Source: an uncultured Gammaproteobacteria bacterium
GTDB taxonomy: Bacteria > Pseudomonadota > Gammaproteobacteria > Arenicellales > JAANXG01
DNA: 40,505 bases
Direction: 5' to 3'
Assembly: GCA_947258975.1 (NCBI GenBank)
Contig: CAMYKK010000063.1
Span: forward strand, 1 to 40,505
Below the pieces are notes generated by a model. That model made no database searches, was not told the origin of the DNA, and saw only the letters and a list, made by a program, of their open reading frames with translations. Positions 1 through 6,679 of this stretch are shown here, one piece after another. The first letter of the stretch is position 1, and each line of letters begins with the position of its first letter. A program made the translations under genes and the position numbers.

Positions 1-145
1 CTGGGAAACGTAGAATGGCCACAGGCCGCATGATCAGGTGCTGATCAACAAGGGCAGAATACACTTATAGGGCTGTCCGAAAAACGGGGTCCACTTCTCT
101 CGTTTATATAACCATTAAGCGCCGAATTGAAGAAGCTGTGGAATA

Positions 146-865
146 ATGGCAAAACCACCTGGGCCCGGTAGATGCGTGCACTGTCTGAAGAGCAGGCAGA
201 CTAGAACTTGGGATCACGTATTGCCAAAAGGATGGTATCCGGATTCAACACCAGAAAATATTAAGAAATGGCAAATACCCAGCTGTATTAAATGCAATCG
301 GGAGTATGGGAAACTAGAAGATGAATTACTGGTCAGAATAGGGCTGTGTCTAGATCCGGAGGACCTAAAAGCAGCTGGAGTCTCTGAAAAAGCTATTAGA
401 GCCATTAACCCGCGATTTGGTAAGAGTTCGAAAGATACGAGGCGCCGTCAAGCCAAACGAGAAAAGATATTGCGAGAATCAATGCTGGGGCCAGATATAC
501 CAGATCACGGTATTTACCCAGGATTTGATGAAGCCTGGGGACGACCCCGTGATCAACAGTTAGCCATTCCATTTAGGGCCGAACACATAAGACGATTAAC
601 CGAGAAAATCGTAAGAGGAATATTTTTCATAGAAGATAACATGTTAATCGAGCCGCCATTTAATATCGAATTTTATGCTCTTTCAGAAAGTGGTGCTGAG
701 CCTATTAAGAATCTTTTGGATCGATTTGGCAAAGAATACGTGCGAGAACCGGGTATTGTGGTTCGTAGGGCAGTGGCACCAGAAGATGCCACTTCTTCGG
801 TGTTTGAGATTGCAATTTGGGGCCGGTTAAAAATGTTTGCAGCTGTAAATAGACCCGATGCGTAA
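146..865 (+). CDS. HNH endonuclease-like protein
   Basis: This 239-aa protein carries an HNH/treble-clef zinc signature near its N-terminus. A CVHC pair at about residues 11-14 is followed by a WDHVLPKG segment holding the likely first catalytic His, then by a second CIKC pair plus an Asn in CIKCNREYGKLEDE. The CxxC...DH...CxxCN order is that of HNH nucleases in restriction and mobile-element contexts. The remaining ~180 residues match nothing I recognise; they are charged and without membrane segments. It starts at ATG with no clear ribosome binding site. It lies 50 nt before a trypsin-like protease gene on the same strand, and the base composition is visibly AT-richer than the rest of the window, which suggests transfer. 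Nuclease function is inferred from the motif; its target is unknown. Confidence 0.7.
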   Translation: MAKPPGPGRCVHCLKSRQTRTWDHVLPKGWYPDSTPENIKKWQIPSCIKCNREYGKLEDELLVRIGLCLDPEDLKAAGVSEKAIRAINPRFGKSSKDTRRRQAKREKILRESMLGPDIPDHGIYPGFDEAWGRPRDQQLAIPFRAEHIRRLTEKIVRGIFFIEDNMLIEPPFNIEFYALSESGAEPIKNLLDRFGKEYVREPGIVVRRAVAPEDATSSVFEIAIWGRLKMFAAVNRPDA

Positions 866-915
866 ACAAGCTGGGACTCCGACCACGTTCGCCGCCTTTT
901 CGTTTAGACGTCCGA

Positions 916-1824
916 TTGCGTAAAGTGCTATATCGCGGAGCAACCATAAACTCCCGTACGGTGCTACATCGACAAATCAACGAACAAATAGCTAAGCACA
1001 TACCAGAGAACGGCTGGAGTGCTACCGTTTCGATTGTCCTAGCACACGATAGCGCGGTACATCAGTTTGGAACCGGAATACTTTTTCGCGTCGGCAATCA
1101 CTCCTTTGTTGTTACTGCCGCCCATGTCATCAAGGAGGCCAATGCCCACGGTAAGACATTAGGTATCACTTCTGCCGAGGATTCAATTGTCGCCGTCCCA
1201 GGGACTTGGATGTGCTCATCCGAAGGCCAGTACGGAAGCTCTGGCGATCCTTTTGACGTTGCAGTGCAGAGGCTACCCAAGGATGCGATCGACAAGATTG
1301 GAAGCAAAACTTATCTCACGTTTAAAGACATTGAGTTTCAAGCTCAATCCGCAACGGCCGTATACACGTTATTCGGTTATCCTGGAATTTGGTCTAATTC
1401 AACTACGACTGATACAGACCGGCTCGAAATAAAACCTCTCCAATACACCGCGTTCGCATATGATCGGGATACAAACCTCCTAGAAAACTACCAAGAGCGT
1501 TTTCACTTATTACTGGATGCAGAACTTACTCAGGCAACCGCTGATGACGGGACGCCTGCGAAAATATCAGATAACAACGGAAACGACGCAGCATCCCCCA
1601 GCGCGCTTGGTGGCATAAGCGGGTGTAGCGTTTGGAGAATCGGAGATCTTAAAAATTCGATTAACGAATGGTCTCAAACCCCTCCGCGGATTGTTGGAGT
1701 TTTAACAGGTGGTTACAATTTGATTAACGCCTTTATTGCCACAAAGTGGGTAGCAGTAAGTACGTTGCTACATGAAGCGTTTCCGGAAGTCCGCAAAGCA
1801 ATGCGGCCATTACTTAAAAAGTAA
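916..1824 (+). CDS. trypsin-like serine protease
   Basis: This 302-aa protein has a chymotrypsin-fold triad that can be read directly: His70 in VVTAAHV, Asp114 in DPFDVAV and Ser235 in GGISGCSVW. A GTGILF strand precedes the His, as is usual for trypsin-2 (PF13365-like) domains. No signal peptide or membrane segment is visible, so it should act in the cytoplasm, unlike DegP-type proteases. No ATG start exists at the N-terminus. The TTG at 916 gives the full length and a GTG at 961 is the alternative; neither has a good Shine-Dalgarno. It sits between two nuclease-like genes on the same strand. Cytoplasmic trypsin-like peptidases next to nucleases are a recurring arrangement in bacterial conflict systems, so a sensor or activator role by cleavage is plausible but inferred. 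Confidence 0.75.
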   Translation: MRKVLYRGATINSRTVLHRQINEQIAKHIPENGWSATVSIVLAHDSAVHQFGTGILFRVGNHSFVVTAAHVIKEANAHGKTLGITSAEDSIVAVPGTWMCSSEGQYGSSGDPFDVAVQRLPKDAIDKIGSKTYLTFKDIEFQAQSATAVYTLFGYPGIWSNSTTTDTDRLEIKPLQYTAFAYDRDTNLLENYQERFHLLLDAELTQATADDGTPAKISDNNGNDAASPSALGGISGCSVWRIGDLKNSINEWSQTPPRIVGVLTGGYNLINAFIATKWVAVSTLLHEAFPEVRKAMRPLLKK

Positions 1825-1939
1825 TTCAGACGGGTTGCAACCGAACAAATTGTAGGGCCGAACTTTCAAAACATTTGTAAAGATACCGAAGCTGAAGTTT
1901 CGTAGGTCAACTAGACCGTTAGATTCACGAGGAAACATC

Positions 1940-2836
1940 ATGGCTCAACCAGAATCATTGCGTGGTGATGAATGGTCAAAGAAGACGGCTCGTATGGTCT
2001 TACCGCTGCTGGTTGCGTACGCACAAGAAGCAAGACCAATAACCTATGGCGAGCTTGGTCGAGAGGCGACTCAACGCGGATGGTCTCACTATGTTATGCC
2101 GCTCGCGTATCGTTATGTGGCCGGAGCGATTGGATTTTCCATTGAGGAAACGGAGGTGGAATGGGGAGAGCCTATTCCGCCATTAAATGCGCTAATTATA
2201 AATGAAGGTACGGGACTTCCTGGAAAAGGAGTCGATACATTCATCAAGGCGTACTTATGCCAAATGGGATCAAAGAGGAAACTGAACGCTGCACAACGCC
2301 ACTCCATTATTGAGGAAATACATAAAGATATCTACAACTACGAAAATTGGGATAAGCTCTTATCTTATTACAATCTAAAAAAACCACCGAGGCTCCGTAC
2401 CCTTAAAAAGGAAAACAGAAAAACTCGGTATAACTGGAGCGATGAGGGAGAGAGTCAAGAGCACAAGAATCTTAAGCGGTACGTCGCGACACACCCAGAA
2501 TGTATAGGCTTACCGTCAAATAGCAAGAGTACAGAAGAATTCTTATTACCCTCCGCTGACAAAGTAGATGTTCATTTTCGGTCTGAAGGTTGGGAAATTG
2601 CCGTGGAAGTCAAGTCGTTTAAATCAAACGACGACGACTTAAGGCGAGGTATATTCCAGTGCATTAAGTATCGTGAAATACTCCGAGCGCTTCGACGCAC
2701 AGAAGAAAAGATTCCACAAGTGAAATCACTTCTTGTCATCGAGCGTCCTCTACCTAGAGAGTTGAGCGATATTGCTGCCACACTAAAAGTACGGCGCGCG
2801 GTCGTGAATCTAAATAATATCCGGCCGACGCGGTAA
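1940..2836 (+). CDS. PD-(D/E)XK nuclease with N-terminal winged-helix-like domain
   Basis: This 298-aa protein has two regions. Residues ~15-105 contain an ITYGELGREA helix and a PPLNALIINEGTGLPGKGVD stretch, resembling winged-helix modules found fused to restriction-type nucleases. Residues ~172-260 contain a PD-(D/E)XK core: Glu174, Asp210 in KVDVHF, and Glu223-x-Lys225 in AVEVKS. Gln240-x3-Tyr244 follows, the QxxxY extension typical of RecB/restriction-like nucleases. A GAGGAAA Shine-Dalgarno lies just before the ATG. The gene follows the protease by 115 nt on the same strand. It most likely cuts DNA; which DNA, and whether the protease regulates it, is unknown. It is the last gene before a tRNA-Arg attachment remnant. 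Confidence 0.7.
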   Translation: MAQPESLRGDEWSKKTARMVLPLLVAYAQEARPITYGELGREATQRGWSHYVMPLAYRYVAGAIGFSIEETEVEWGEPIPPLNALIINEGTGLPGKGVDTFIKAYLCQMGSKRKLNAAQRHSIIEEIHKDIYNYENWDKLLSYYNLKKPPRLRTLKKENRKTRYNWSDEGESQEHKNLKRYVATHPECIGLPSNSKSTEEFLLPSADKVDVHFRSEGWEIAVEVKSFKSNDDDLRRGIFQCIKYREILRALRRTEEKIPQVKSLLVIERPLPRELSDIAATLKVRRAVVNLNNIRPTR

Positions 2837-3043
2837 CTAGCGCCGCTAATTCTAATCGATAATATGAATGACCTACTTCTCAACGTGTGGCTGCAAGTTG
2901 TCGATTAGAATCATTATTTCGGTTTTAGAAATTGCGAACCTTACGAAAAGGAAGTGGGAGGAGCCCGTCCCTTGTAATTTTTCTTGAAAGCAATACTGCA
3001 GTTCGTCGCTATGCATACCCAGGGCGATTATGGGGTGGCCCGT

Positions 3044-3148
3044 ATTTGGCCCTAACGCTATACGGAACTATATGGGATTATGTGCTGTGGGCATCCCAAT
3101 GGGTTGATGTAACTGATTGAATTACAATAGAGATTAGAAACAAAAACC
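3044..3148 (+). repeat. 105-nt element-end arm, copy 1
   Basis: This stretch aligns without a length change to 4176-4280, with only scattered substitutions. Both copies run straight into the identical tRNA-Arg 3' half. Because the 5' half of the tRNA is missing and replaced by this sequence, it is best read as the conserved end of an integrated element, probably including recombinase arm-binding sites. Confidence 0.75.
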
Positions 3149-3195
3149 GGCTACGAACCAGGCGGTCGGGAGTTCGAATCTCTCCGGGCGCGCCA
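3149..3195 (+). other. tRNA-Arg(ACG) 3' half, attachment-site remnant (copy A)
   Basis: These 47 nt match the 3' part of a bacterial tRNA-Arg(ACG). The anticodon loop reads CTACGAA, followed by the variable region, a T-arm with GTTCGAATC, the acceptor strand CGGGCGC, a G discriminator and an encoded CCA. The D-arm and 5' acceptor strand are absent, so it cannot make a tRNA. An identical copy lies at 4281-4327. Tyrosine recombinases of integrative elements commonly cross over in tRNA anticodon loops and regenerate the 3' half, which fits an att scar. Confidence 0.85.
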
Positions 3196-3257
3196 TTTTT
3201 CAAATAACTTAGCACCCACTCGAAAGGCTGCCATTTCAACTGGCCCGAATTGGGCCC

Positions 3258-3296
3258 TTACGCCGTCGCTCTCACGAGGTAGAAGCTCGGTTTCAT
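3258..3296 (-). pseudogene. relic of recombinase C-terminal tail
   Basis: On the minus strand this reads MKPSFYLVRATA then stop. The KPSFYLV.AT core also occurs in the tyrosine recombinase relic at 20589-20825, where it sits at the same distance and orientation from the att core. It is therefore probably the last codons of a decayed integrase whose 3' end faced the tRNA-Arg site. The match is short. Confidence 0.5.
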
Positions 3297-3380
3297 GTCG
3301 GCGGACTGCATCATGAATACTGTCGCATGACGGCTTGAAGCGTATGTGCGGATGGTTTCTAGGAACCACAGGGTGTCAAC

Positions 3381-3788
3381 TTACAAGTTTTGTACGAAAT
3401 CGGCCGGGGTAACGATAGGGTAACGATCGGACAAAGTTAGCAGGTCTGAATCGCCGGTTACGAGATACTGTGCCCGTGAAGCGAGTAAGCTGGCCAGAAT
3501 CGGTTGATCTTCCGGATCGTCTGGCACTGTTTGAAATACGCCGGAGATGTCCACTAGCTCGGAGCGAAGGTAGAGTTGGCGTAGGAACCGCTCTATATTC
3601 GCACGTCGCCACCTCAGTCGCTTACGAATTTTCGGATACGTCAGGACTCTTGCGATTTCAGTGAGCTGTTCCTTGGAGGTCACCAAGTCGAAACGAGTTT
3701 CTCTCCAAGCTTTAACCACCCGGCCCGGCGTGCTATCTGGTAACATCAGGCCGGATAGCAACACATTGGTGTCGAGTACGACTTTCAC
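3381..3788 (-). CDS. PIN-domain toxin (COG1569-type)
   Basis: This 135-aa protein is a PIN-domain ribonuclease of a type II toxin-antitoxin pair. The opening MKVVLDTNVLLSGL supplies the first acidic residue, Asp6. Further acidic metal ligands lie in the EQLTEIARVL helix, in the DDPEDQ stretch and in the VTGDSDLL motif near residue 113-120. The length and the ...PADFV ending fit the 'putative toxin-antitoxin system toxin, PIN family' group. It lies 8 nt downstream of its antitoxin gene, so the two form an operon. It presumably cleaves RNA when the antitoxin is lost. The pair is the only complete gene content between two tRNA-Arg attachment scars. Confidence 0.88.
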   Translation of the reverse strand: MKVVLDTNVLLSGLMLPDSTPGRVVKAWRETRFDLVTSKEQLTEIARVLTYPKIRKRLRWRRANIERFLRQLYLRSELVDISGVFQTVPDDPEDQPILASLLASRAQYLVTGDSDLLTLSDRYPIVTPADFVQNL

Positions 3789-3796
3789 GCAGCGTA

Positions 3797-4066
3797 TTAT
3801 TTCTTGCGCGTGGCGGTGATCGCCTCATCGATGAGCGCCGTCCCTTGTTGTTCGGTCATCCCCTCAAAAGCGACCGCCATCTCTTCGGTCAATCGCTCGA
3901 ATTCTTCATCGAGTTTGCGGATGCGTTCGAACAGCGGTATGTCGATCAGCGCGGCCACCGGCTTACCGGCCTTGGTGATCACCACCCGGTCATGCCGGTA
4001 CTGCACTTCGTTAAGCAATTCGCCCAGGTTTTTACGCACTGTCATGGCGGGAGTTTCGCGTAGCAT
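3797..4066 (-). CDS. Phd/YefM-family antitoxin
   Basis: This 89-aa protein opens with a Phd/YefM fold. The pattern VRKNLGELLNEV, RHDRVVITKAGKPVAALIDI is the usual DNA-binding beta-alpha core, followed by a helical, acidic C-terminal segment that should wrap the PIN toxin. It is the first gene of the pair with 3381-3788. The ATG at 4066 lies ~28 nt from a perfect 12-bp palindrome, a plausible autoregulatory operator. Phd antitoxins commonly repress their own promoter together with the toxin. Confidence 0.88.
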   Translation of the reverse strand: MLRETPAMTVRKNLGELLNEVQYRHDRVVITKAGKPVAALIDIPLFERIRKLDEEFERLTEEMAVAFEGMTEQQGTALIDEAITATRKK

Positions 4067-4093
4067 TATCGATTACCCTAACTGATATAGTTA

Positions 4094-4105
4094 GTATAAT
4101 TATAC
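4094..4105. promoter_or_regulatory. palindromic operator candidate of phd-PIN module
   Basis: GTATAATTATAC is a perfect 12-bp palindrome just upstream of the antitoxin start. The minus-strand reading also contains a TATAAT-like -10. An operator overlapping the promoter is the normal arrangement for Phd autoregulation. Confidence 0.5.
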
Positions 4106-4175
4106 GTCTAGATGGAGTTTTTCTCCAATGTGGGGCGATTAGATTGAGATTGCCGCTGGAATTTGACTGGTCGTT

Positions 4176-4280
4176 ATTTGGCCCTAACGCTATACGGAAC
4201 TATATGGGACTATGTGCTGTGGGTGTCCCCAATGGTTGATGTAACTATTTGATTTATAATTGAAATTAGAATGTAGGACA
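4176..4280 (+). repeat. 105-nt element-end arm, copy 2
   Basis: Second copy of the arm at 3044-3148, equal in length, joined to an identical tRNA-Arg 3' half. The first ~45 nt differ at a single base. Divergence is higher in the last 40 nt, so the arms belong to related but not identical elements. Confidence 0.75.
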
Positions 4281-4327
4281 GGCTACGAACCAGGCGGTCG
4301 GGAGTTCGAATCTCTCCGGGCGCGCCA
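4281..4327 (+). other. tRNA-Arg(ACG) 3' half, attachment-site remnant (copy B)
   Basis: Identical over 47 nt to 3149-3195, again from the anticodon loop to CCA and lacking the 5' half. The downstream arm (to about 4385) resembles the sequences after copies A and C, but lacks the seven nucleotides TTTTTCA that follow CCA in copy C. It marks the right boundary of the toxin-antitoxin mini-element. Confidence 0.85.
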
Positions 4328-4517
4328 ATAACTCTTGCACTCACGCGGAAGTCTCCCATTCTAACTGGCCCGTATTCGGTTGTTAATCGGCGTAGAAATG
4401 CGCGGGCTCAGGCGTTGAAATCACTCATTCAACGGGTGACGTGGGGTTGCCGGCTGGAAATCTCAATATAACCGACGCCGTTAAGCCGAATTTAAGACTT
4501 GACCCGAGCATCAACCA

Positions 4518-5402
4518 TCACTGCAGCTCGAGCAGTCTCTTTTGAAGCCGACTGTGGAACTCCTCTGAAAGCCGTGAATTGGCCTTGTTGGCCGGATGAA
4601 CCAGTGCCAGTTGGTATTCAATCGCCGGTTCGAATGGCAGGAGTTTGATGCCCCCCGATGGGATCTGGGCAGCCGTAATCGGATCGATAATCGTAACCCC
4701 ACCGTTGCAACGCACAAAGCTGCAGGCAGACGCGAAAAAGTCGCATTCAAACGCCACGTTCAAATCAGCACCGCAGTCAGAAAAAGCCCTACGGATCTGG
4801 TGATGGGTTGCATGCTCCGGAAACAAGATAACAAACGGATGACCAGTGATGTCTGCGGGTGTGATCCTGTCTTTGCCCGCCGCGGGATGGTCTTCAGGTA
4901 ATGCACACATACAGCGGTAGTCGAAAATCTTCACGTTCCCGGTGGGAAAATTGACCGGCGCTTCGACAACAGCGGTATCGAAGTTCTGTGCGATGATGAG
5001 TTCGCGCAGTGATTCCGAACTACGCGAGATCAGTTTCACCTGGGTACCCGGATGCTGCAAGTGGAAGGTTGCGATCAGTTCCGGTAGCAGGCGCCATGCG
5101 ATGCCTGGGTAGCACAAAACGGAGACCTCACCATAGTTCAGGCGCTTGATTTCGCGTGCCACCTGGTTGACGCGGGAGACACTCTCGATCGCCCTAATGG
5201 CTGCTTGATGGAAGGTGTAGGCTTCGGGCGTCGCTTCCAGCCAGCCCTTAGAGCGTTTGAACAGCTTGAAACCGATTTCTCGTTCAAGTTGGGCGATGGT
5301 AATACTGACAGTCGGTTGCGCCAGCCCCAGCGAATCGGCGGCTCGCGTCATTGCCCCTGTCCTTATTACCGCATCGAAACACATCAGTTGTCGGACATCC
5401 AT
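4518..5402 (-). CDS. LysR-family transcriptional regulator
   Basis: This 294-aa protein has the standard LysR layout. An N-terminal winged helix-turn-helix (residues ~1-60; AADSLGLAQPTVSITIAQLE is the recognition region) is followed by a periplasmic-binding-protein-like effector domain from ~90 to 290. It is transcribed divergently from the TAXI TRAP/M20 cluster, with 161 nt between starts, and should control that cluster in response to its substrate or a breakdown product. A T-N11-A inverted repeat lies in the shared intergenic region. The effector is not predictable from sequence. Confidence 0.9.
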   Translation of the reverse strand: MDVRQLMCFDAVIRTGAMTRAADSLGLAQPTVSITIAQLEREIGFKLFKRSKGWLEATPEAYTFHQAAIRAIESVSRVNQVAREIKRLNYGEVSVLCYPGIAWRLLPELIATFHLQHPGTQVKLISRSSESLRELIIAQNFDTAVVEAPVNFPTGNVKIFDYRCMCALPEDHPAAGKDRITPADITGHPFVILFPEHATHHQIRRAFSDCGADLNVAFECDFFASACSFVRCNGGVTIIDPITAAQIPSGGIKLLPFEPAIEYQLALVHPANKANSRLSEEFHSRLQKRLLELQ

Positions 5403-5430
5403 TCGTTTTGCCTATGCGTTATCGAAAAAG

Positions 5431-5449
5431 ATATAGTATTTATCTATAT
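5431..5449. promoter_or_regulatory. LysR-box candidate
   Basis: ATATAG-N7-CTATAT is an exact inverted repeat containing the LysR consensus spacing T-N11-A (T5434, A5446). It lies 29-47 nt upstream of the lysR start and ~115 nt upstream of the TRAP binding-protein gene, the usual position for a site that both autoregulates and activates the divergent operon. Confidence 0.55.
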
Positions 5450-5563
5450 ATTAGACATGATATATTATTTGACACAATAAGAGGCCGTCGCTTTCAATGC
5501 TCGTAAGCAAGGCCGAAAACTGTCTGTTTACCGCTCAACCCGAAGACCAAAGGAGAATATGGC

Positions 5564-6559
5564 ATGACACTCTTCAATCGATTCGCGTGCGCGGCGGCAT
5601 TCTGCGCGATACTTCTTTCCGTTGGCGCGACTGTTGGGCACGCCGCTGAGAAGACCTTCATTACCATCGGAACCGGCGGCCCAACCGGTGTTTACTTTGT
5701 CTCCGGAAATGCAATTTGCCGCATGGTGCACAAGGAGGCCGCCGAGGGCCGAAAGGAAGGTCGCAAACACAACATTCGATGTTCAGCACCGTCGTCGGCG
5801 GGTTCGACCTACAACATTGCCCAGATTAGCGAAGGCGAGTTCGACTTCGGTGTGTCCCAGTCGGACTGGCAATACCATTCGTACAAAGGTACCTCAGACA
5901 AAGTCACCCACAACAAAGACTTGCGTGCGGTCTTTTCGGTTCATCCTGAACCGTATCAATTGATTGCAGCCAAGGATTCCGATATCCAATCGTGGGCGGA
6001 TCTCAAGGGCAAGAAATTCAACATGGGCAACCCGGGTTCGGGCCAGCGCGCGACAACCGAGCTGCTGATGGAGCGGTACAAGACGCCGAAGGACTCCTTT
6101 GCGCTGGTGACCGAAATGACATCGTCCGAACACTCGAAGGCACTTTGTGACGGTAAGATCGATGCCTATGGCTATGTAGTCGGGATTCCCAACTCGGGTG
6201 TTGCCGTCGCCACCGAGGGTTGCGGTGCTTATATCGTTAGCCTCGATACCGACGTCGAGAAATCCCTGATCAAGGAATTCCCGTTCTACGGCCCGGTTAC
6301 CATCCCGGCAGGGGCATATACGTCGACTACTAAGCCAGTCAACACTTTTGGCGGCTACGCGACCATCGTCACCAGCGCCAAAGTACCGGAGGATGTTGTC
6401 TATGAGGTTGTCCGAGCAGTGTTCGAGAATTTGGATGACTTCAAGGCCCTGCACCCCGCCTATTCTATCCTGACGCCGGAAGGCATGATCAAAAACGGGC
6501 TTTCGGCGCCGTTGCATCCAGGTGCCGTGAAGTACTATAAGGAAAAGGGCTTGATGTGA
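5564..6559 (+). CDS. TAXI-family TRAP transporter solute-binding protein
   Basis: This 331-aa exported protein starts with a Sec signal peptide (cleavage probably after residue 28, VGHAA). It continues with the TAXI signature ITIGTGGPTGVYF and then the SSAGSTYNIAQISEGEFDFGVSQSDW region typical of the family (PF16868-like). It binds a substrate in the periplasm and hands it to the fused permease encoded next. AAAGGAGAAT precedes the ATG. The following 120-nt gap contains a strong hairpin, which would let the binding protein be made in excess over the permease. TAXI substrates are often small acids such as glutamate or dicarboxylates; the linked M20 enzyme suggests an N-acylated amino acid or peptide-like compound, which is inference. 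Confidence 0.93.
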   Translation: MTLFNRFACAAAFCAILLSVGATVGHAAEKTFITIGTGGPTGVYFVSGNAICRMVHKEAAEGRKEGRKHNIRCSAPSSAGSTYNIAQISEGEFDFGVSQSDWQYHSYKGTSDKVTHNKDLRAVFSVHPEPYQLIAAKDSDIQSWADLKGKKFNMGNPGSGQRATTELLMERYKTPKDSFALVTEMTSSEHSKALCDGKIDAYGYVVGIPNSGVAVATEGCGAYIVSLDTDVEKSLIKEFPFYGPVTIPAGAYTSTTKPVNTFGGYATIVTSAKVPEDVVYEVVRAVFENLDDFKALHPAYSILTPEGMIKNGLSAPLHPGAVKYYKEKGLM

Positions 6560-6567
6560 TTGACTGG

Positions 6568-6589
6568 CCCTGCACGAGTGAGTGCAGGG
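6568..6589 (+). terminator. hairpin between TRAP binding protein and permease
   Basis: CCCTGCAC / GTGCAGGG forms an 8-bp perfect stem with a 6-nt loop directly after the binding-protein stop codon, followed by a short T-rich tract (CTTTGTCTT). It looks like a leaky terminator or mRNA-stabilising stem setting the ratio of binding protein to permease. Confidence 0.55.
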
Positions 6590-6679
6590 TCGGCTTTGTC
6601 TTCGGTCAGCCCCCTTCCTCTCCGCTCCGTACCTGTCGTGGCGGGTAACGCTGGATTGTGGCATTCCCGTTGATGCCTC

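Larger units (their letters stand above)
2837..3380. other. intergenic region with an attachment-site junction
   Basis: No convincing gene lies here. The region holds the 105-nt conserved element arm (3044-3148), the tRNA-Arg 3' half (3149-3195) and a downstream arm with the last codons of a decayed recombinase (3258-3296). Short open frames across it end in residues translated from the tRNA fragment and are spurious. Confidence 0.7.
4067..4517. other. intergenic region with second attachment-site junction
   Basis: The region contains the antitoxin promoter/operator (4094-4105), the second 105-nt arm (4176-4280), the second tRNA-Arg 3' half (4281-4327) and a downstream arm resembling those after copies A and C. 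I see no gene in it. After about 4390 the sequence is unrelated to the other copies and leads to the 3' end of the lysR gene. Confidence 0.65.

Noticed and set aside
2932-3120. 62-aa plus-strand frame
   Set aside because: It lies across the repeated 105-nt element arm, starts at TTG without a ribosome binding site, and is not preserved in the second copy of the arm.
3151-3369. 72-aa minus-strand protein ending in ARRDSNSRPPGS
   Set aside because: Its C-terminus is translated from the tRNA-Arg fragment, a known kind of false gene.
3149-4327. Functional tRNA-Arg genes
   Set aside because: Both copies lack the acceptor 5' strand, D-arm and half of the anticodon stem.
3044-4385. Integron cassette with attC sites around the toxin-antitoxin pair
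   Set aside because: The repeats contain a tRNA 3' half and lack the R'/R'' inverted boxes of attC; a tRNA-integrated element fits better.
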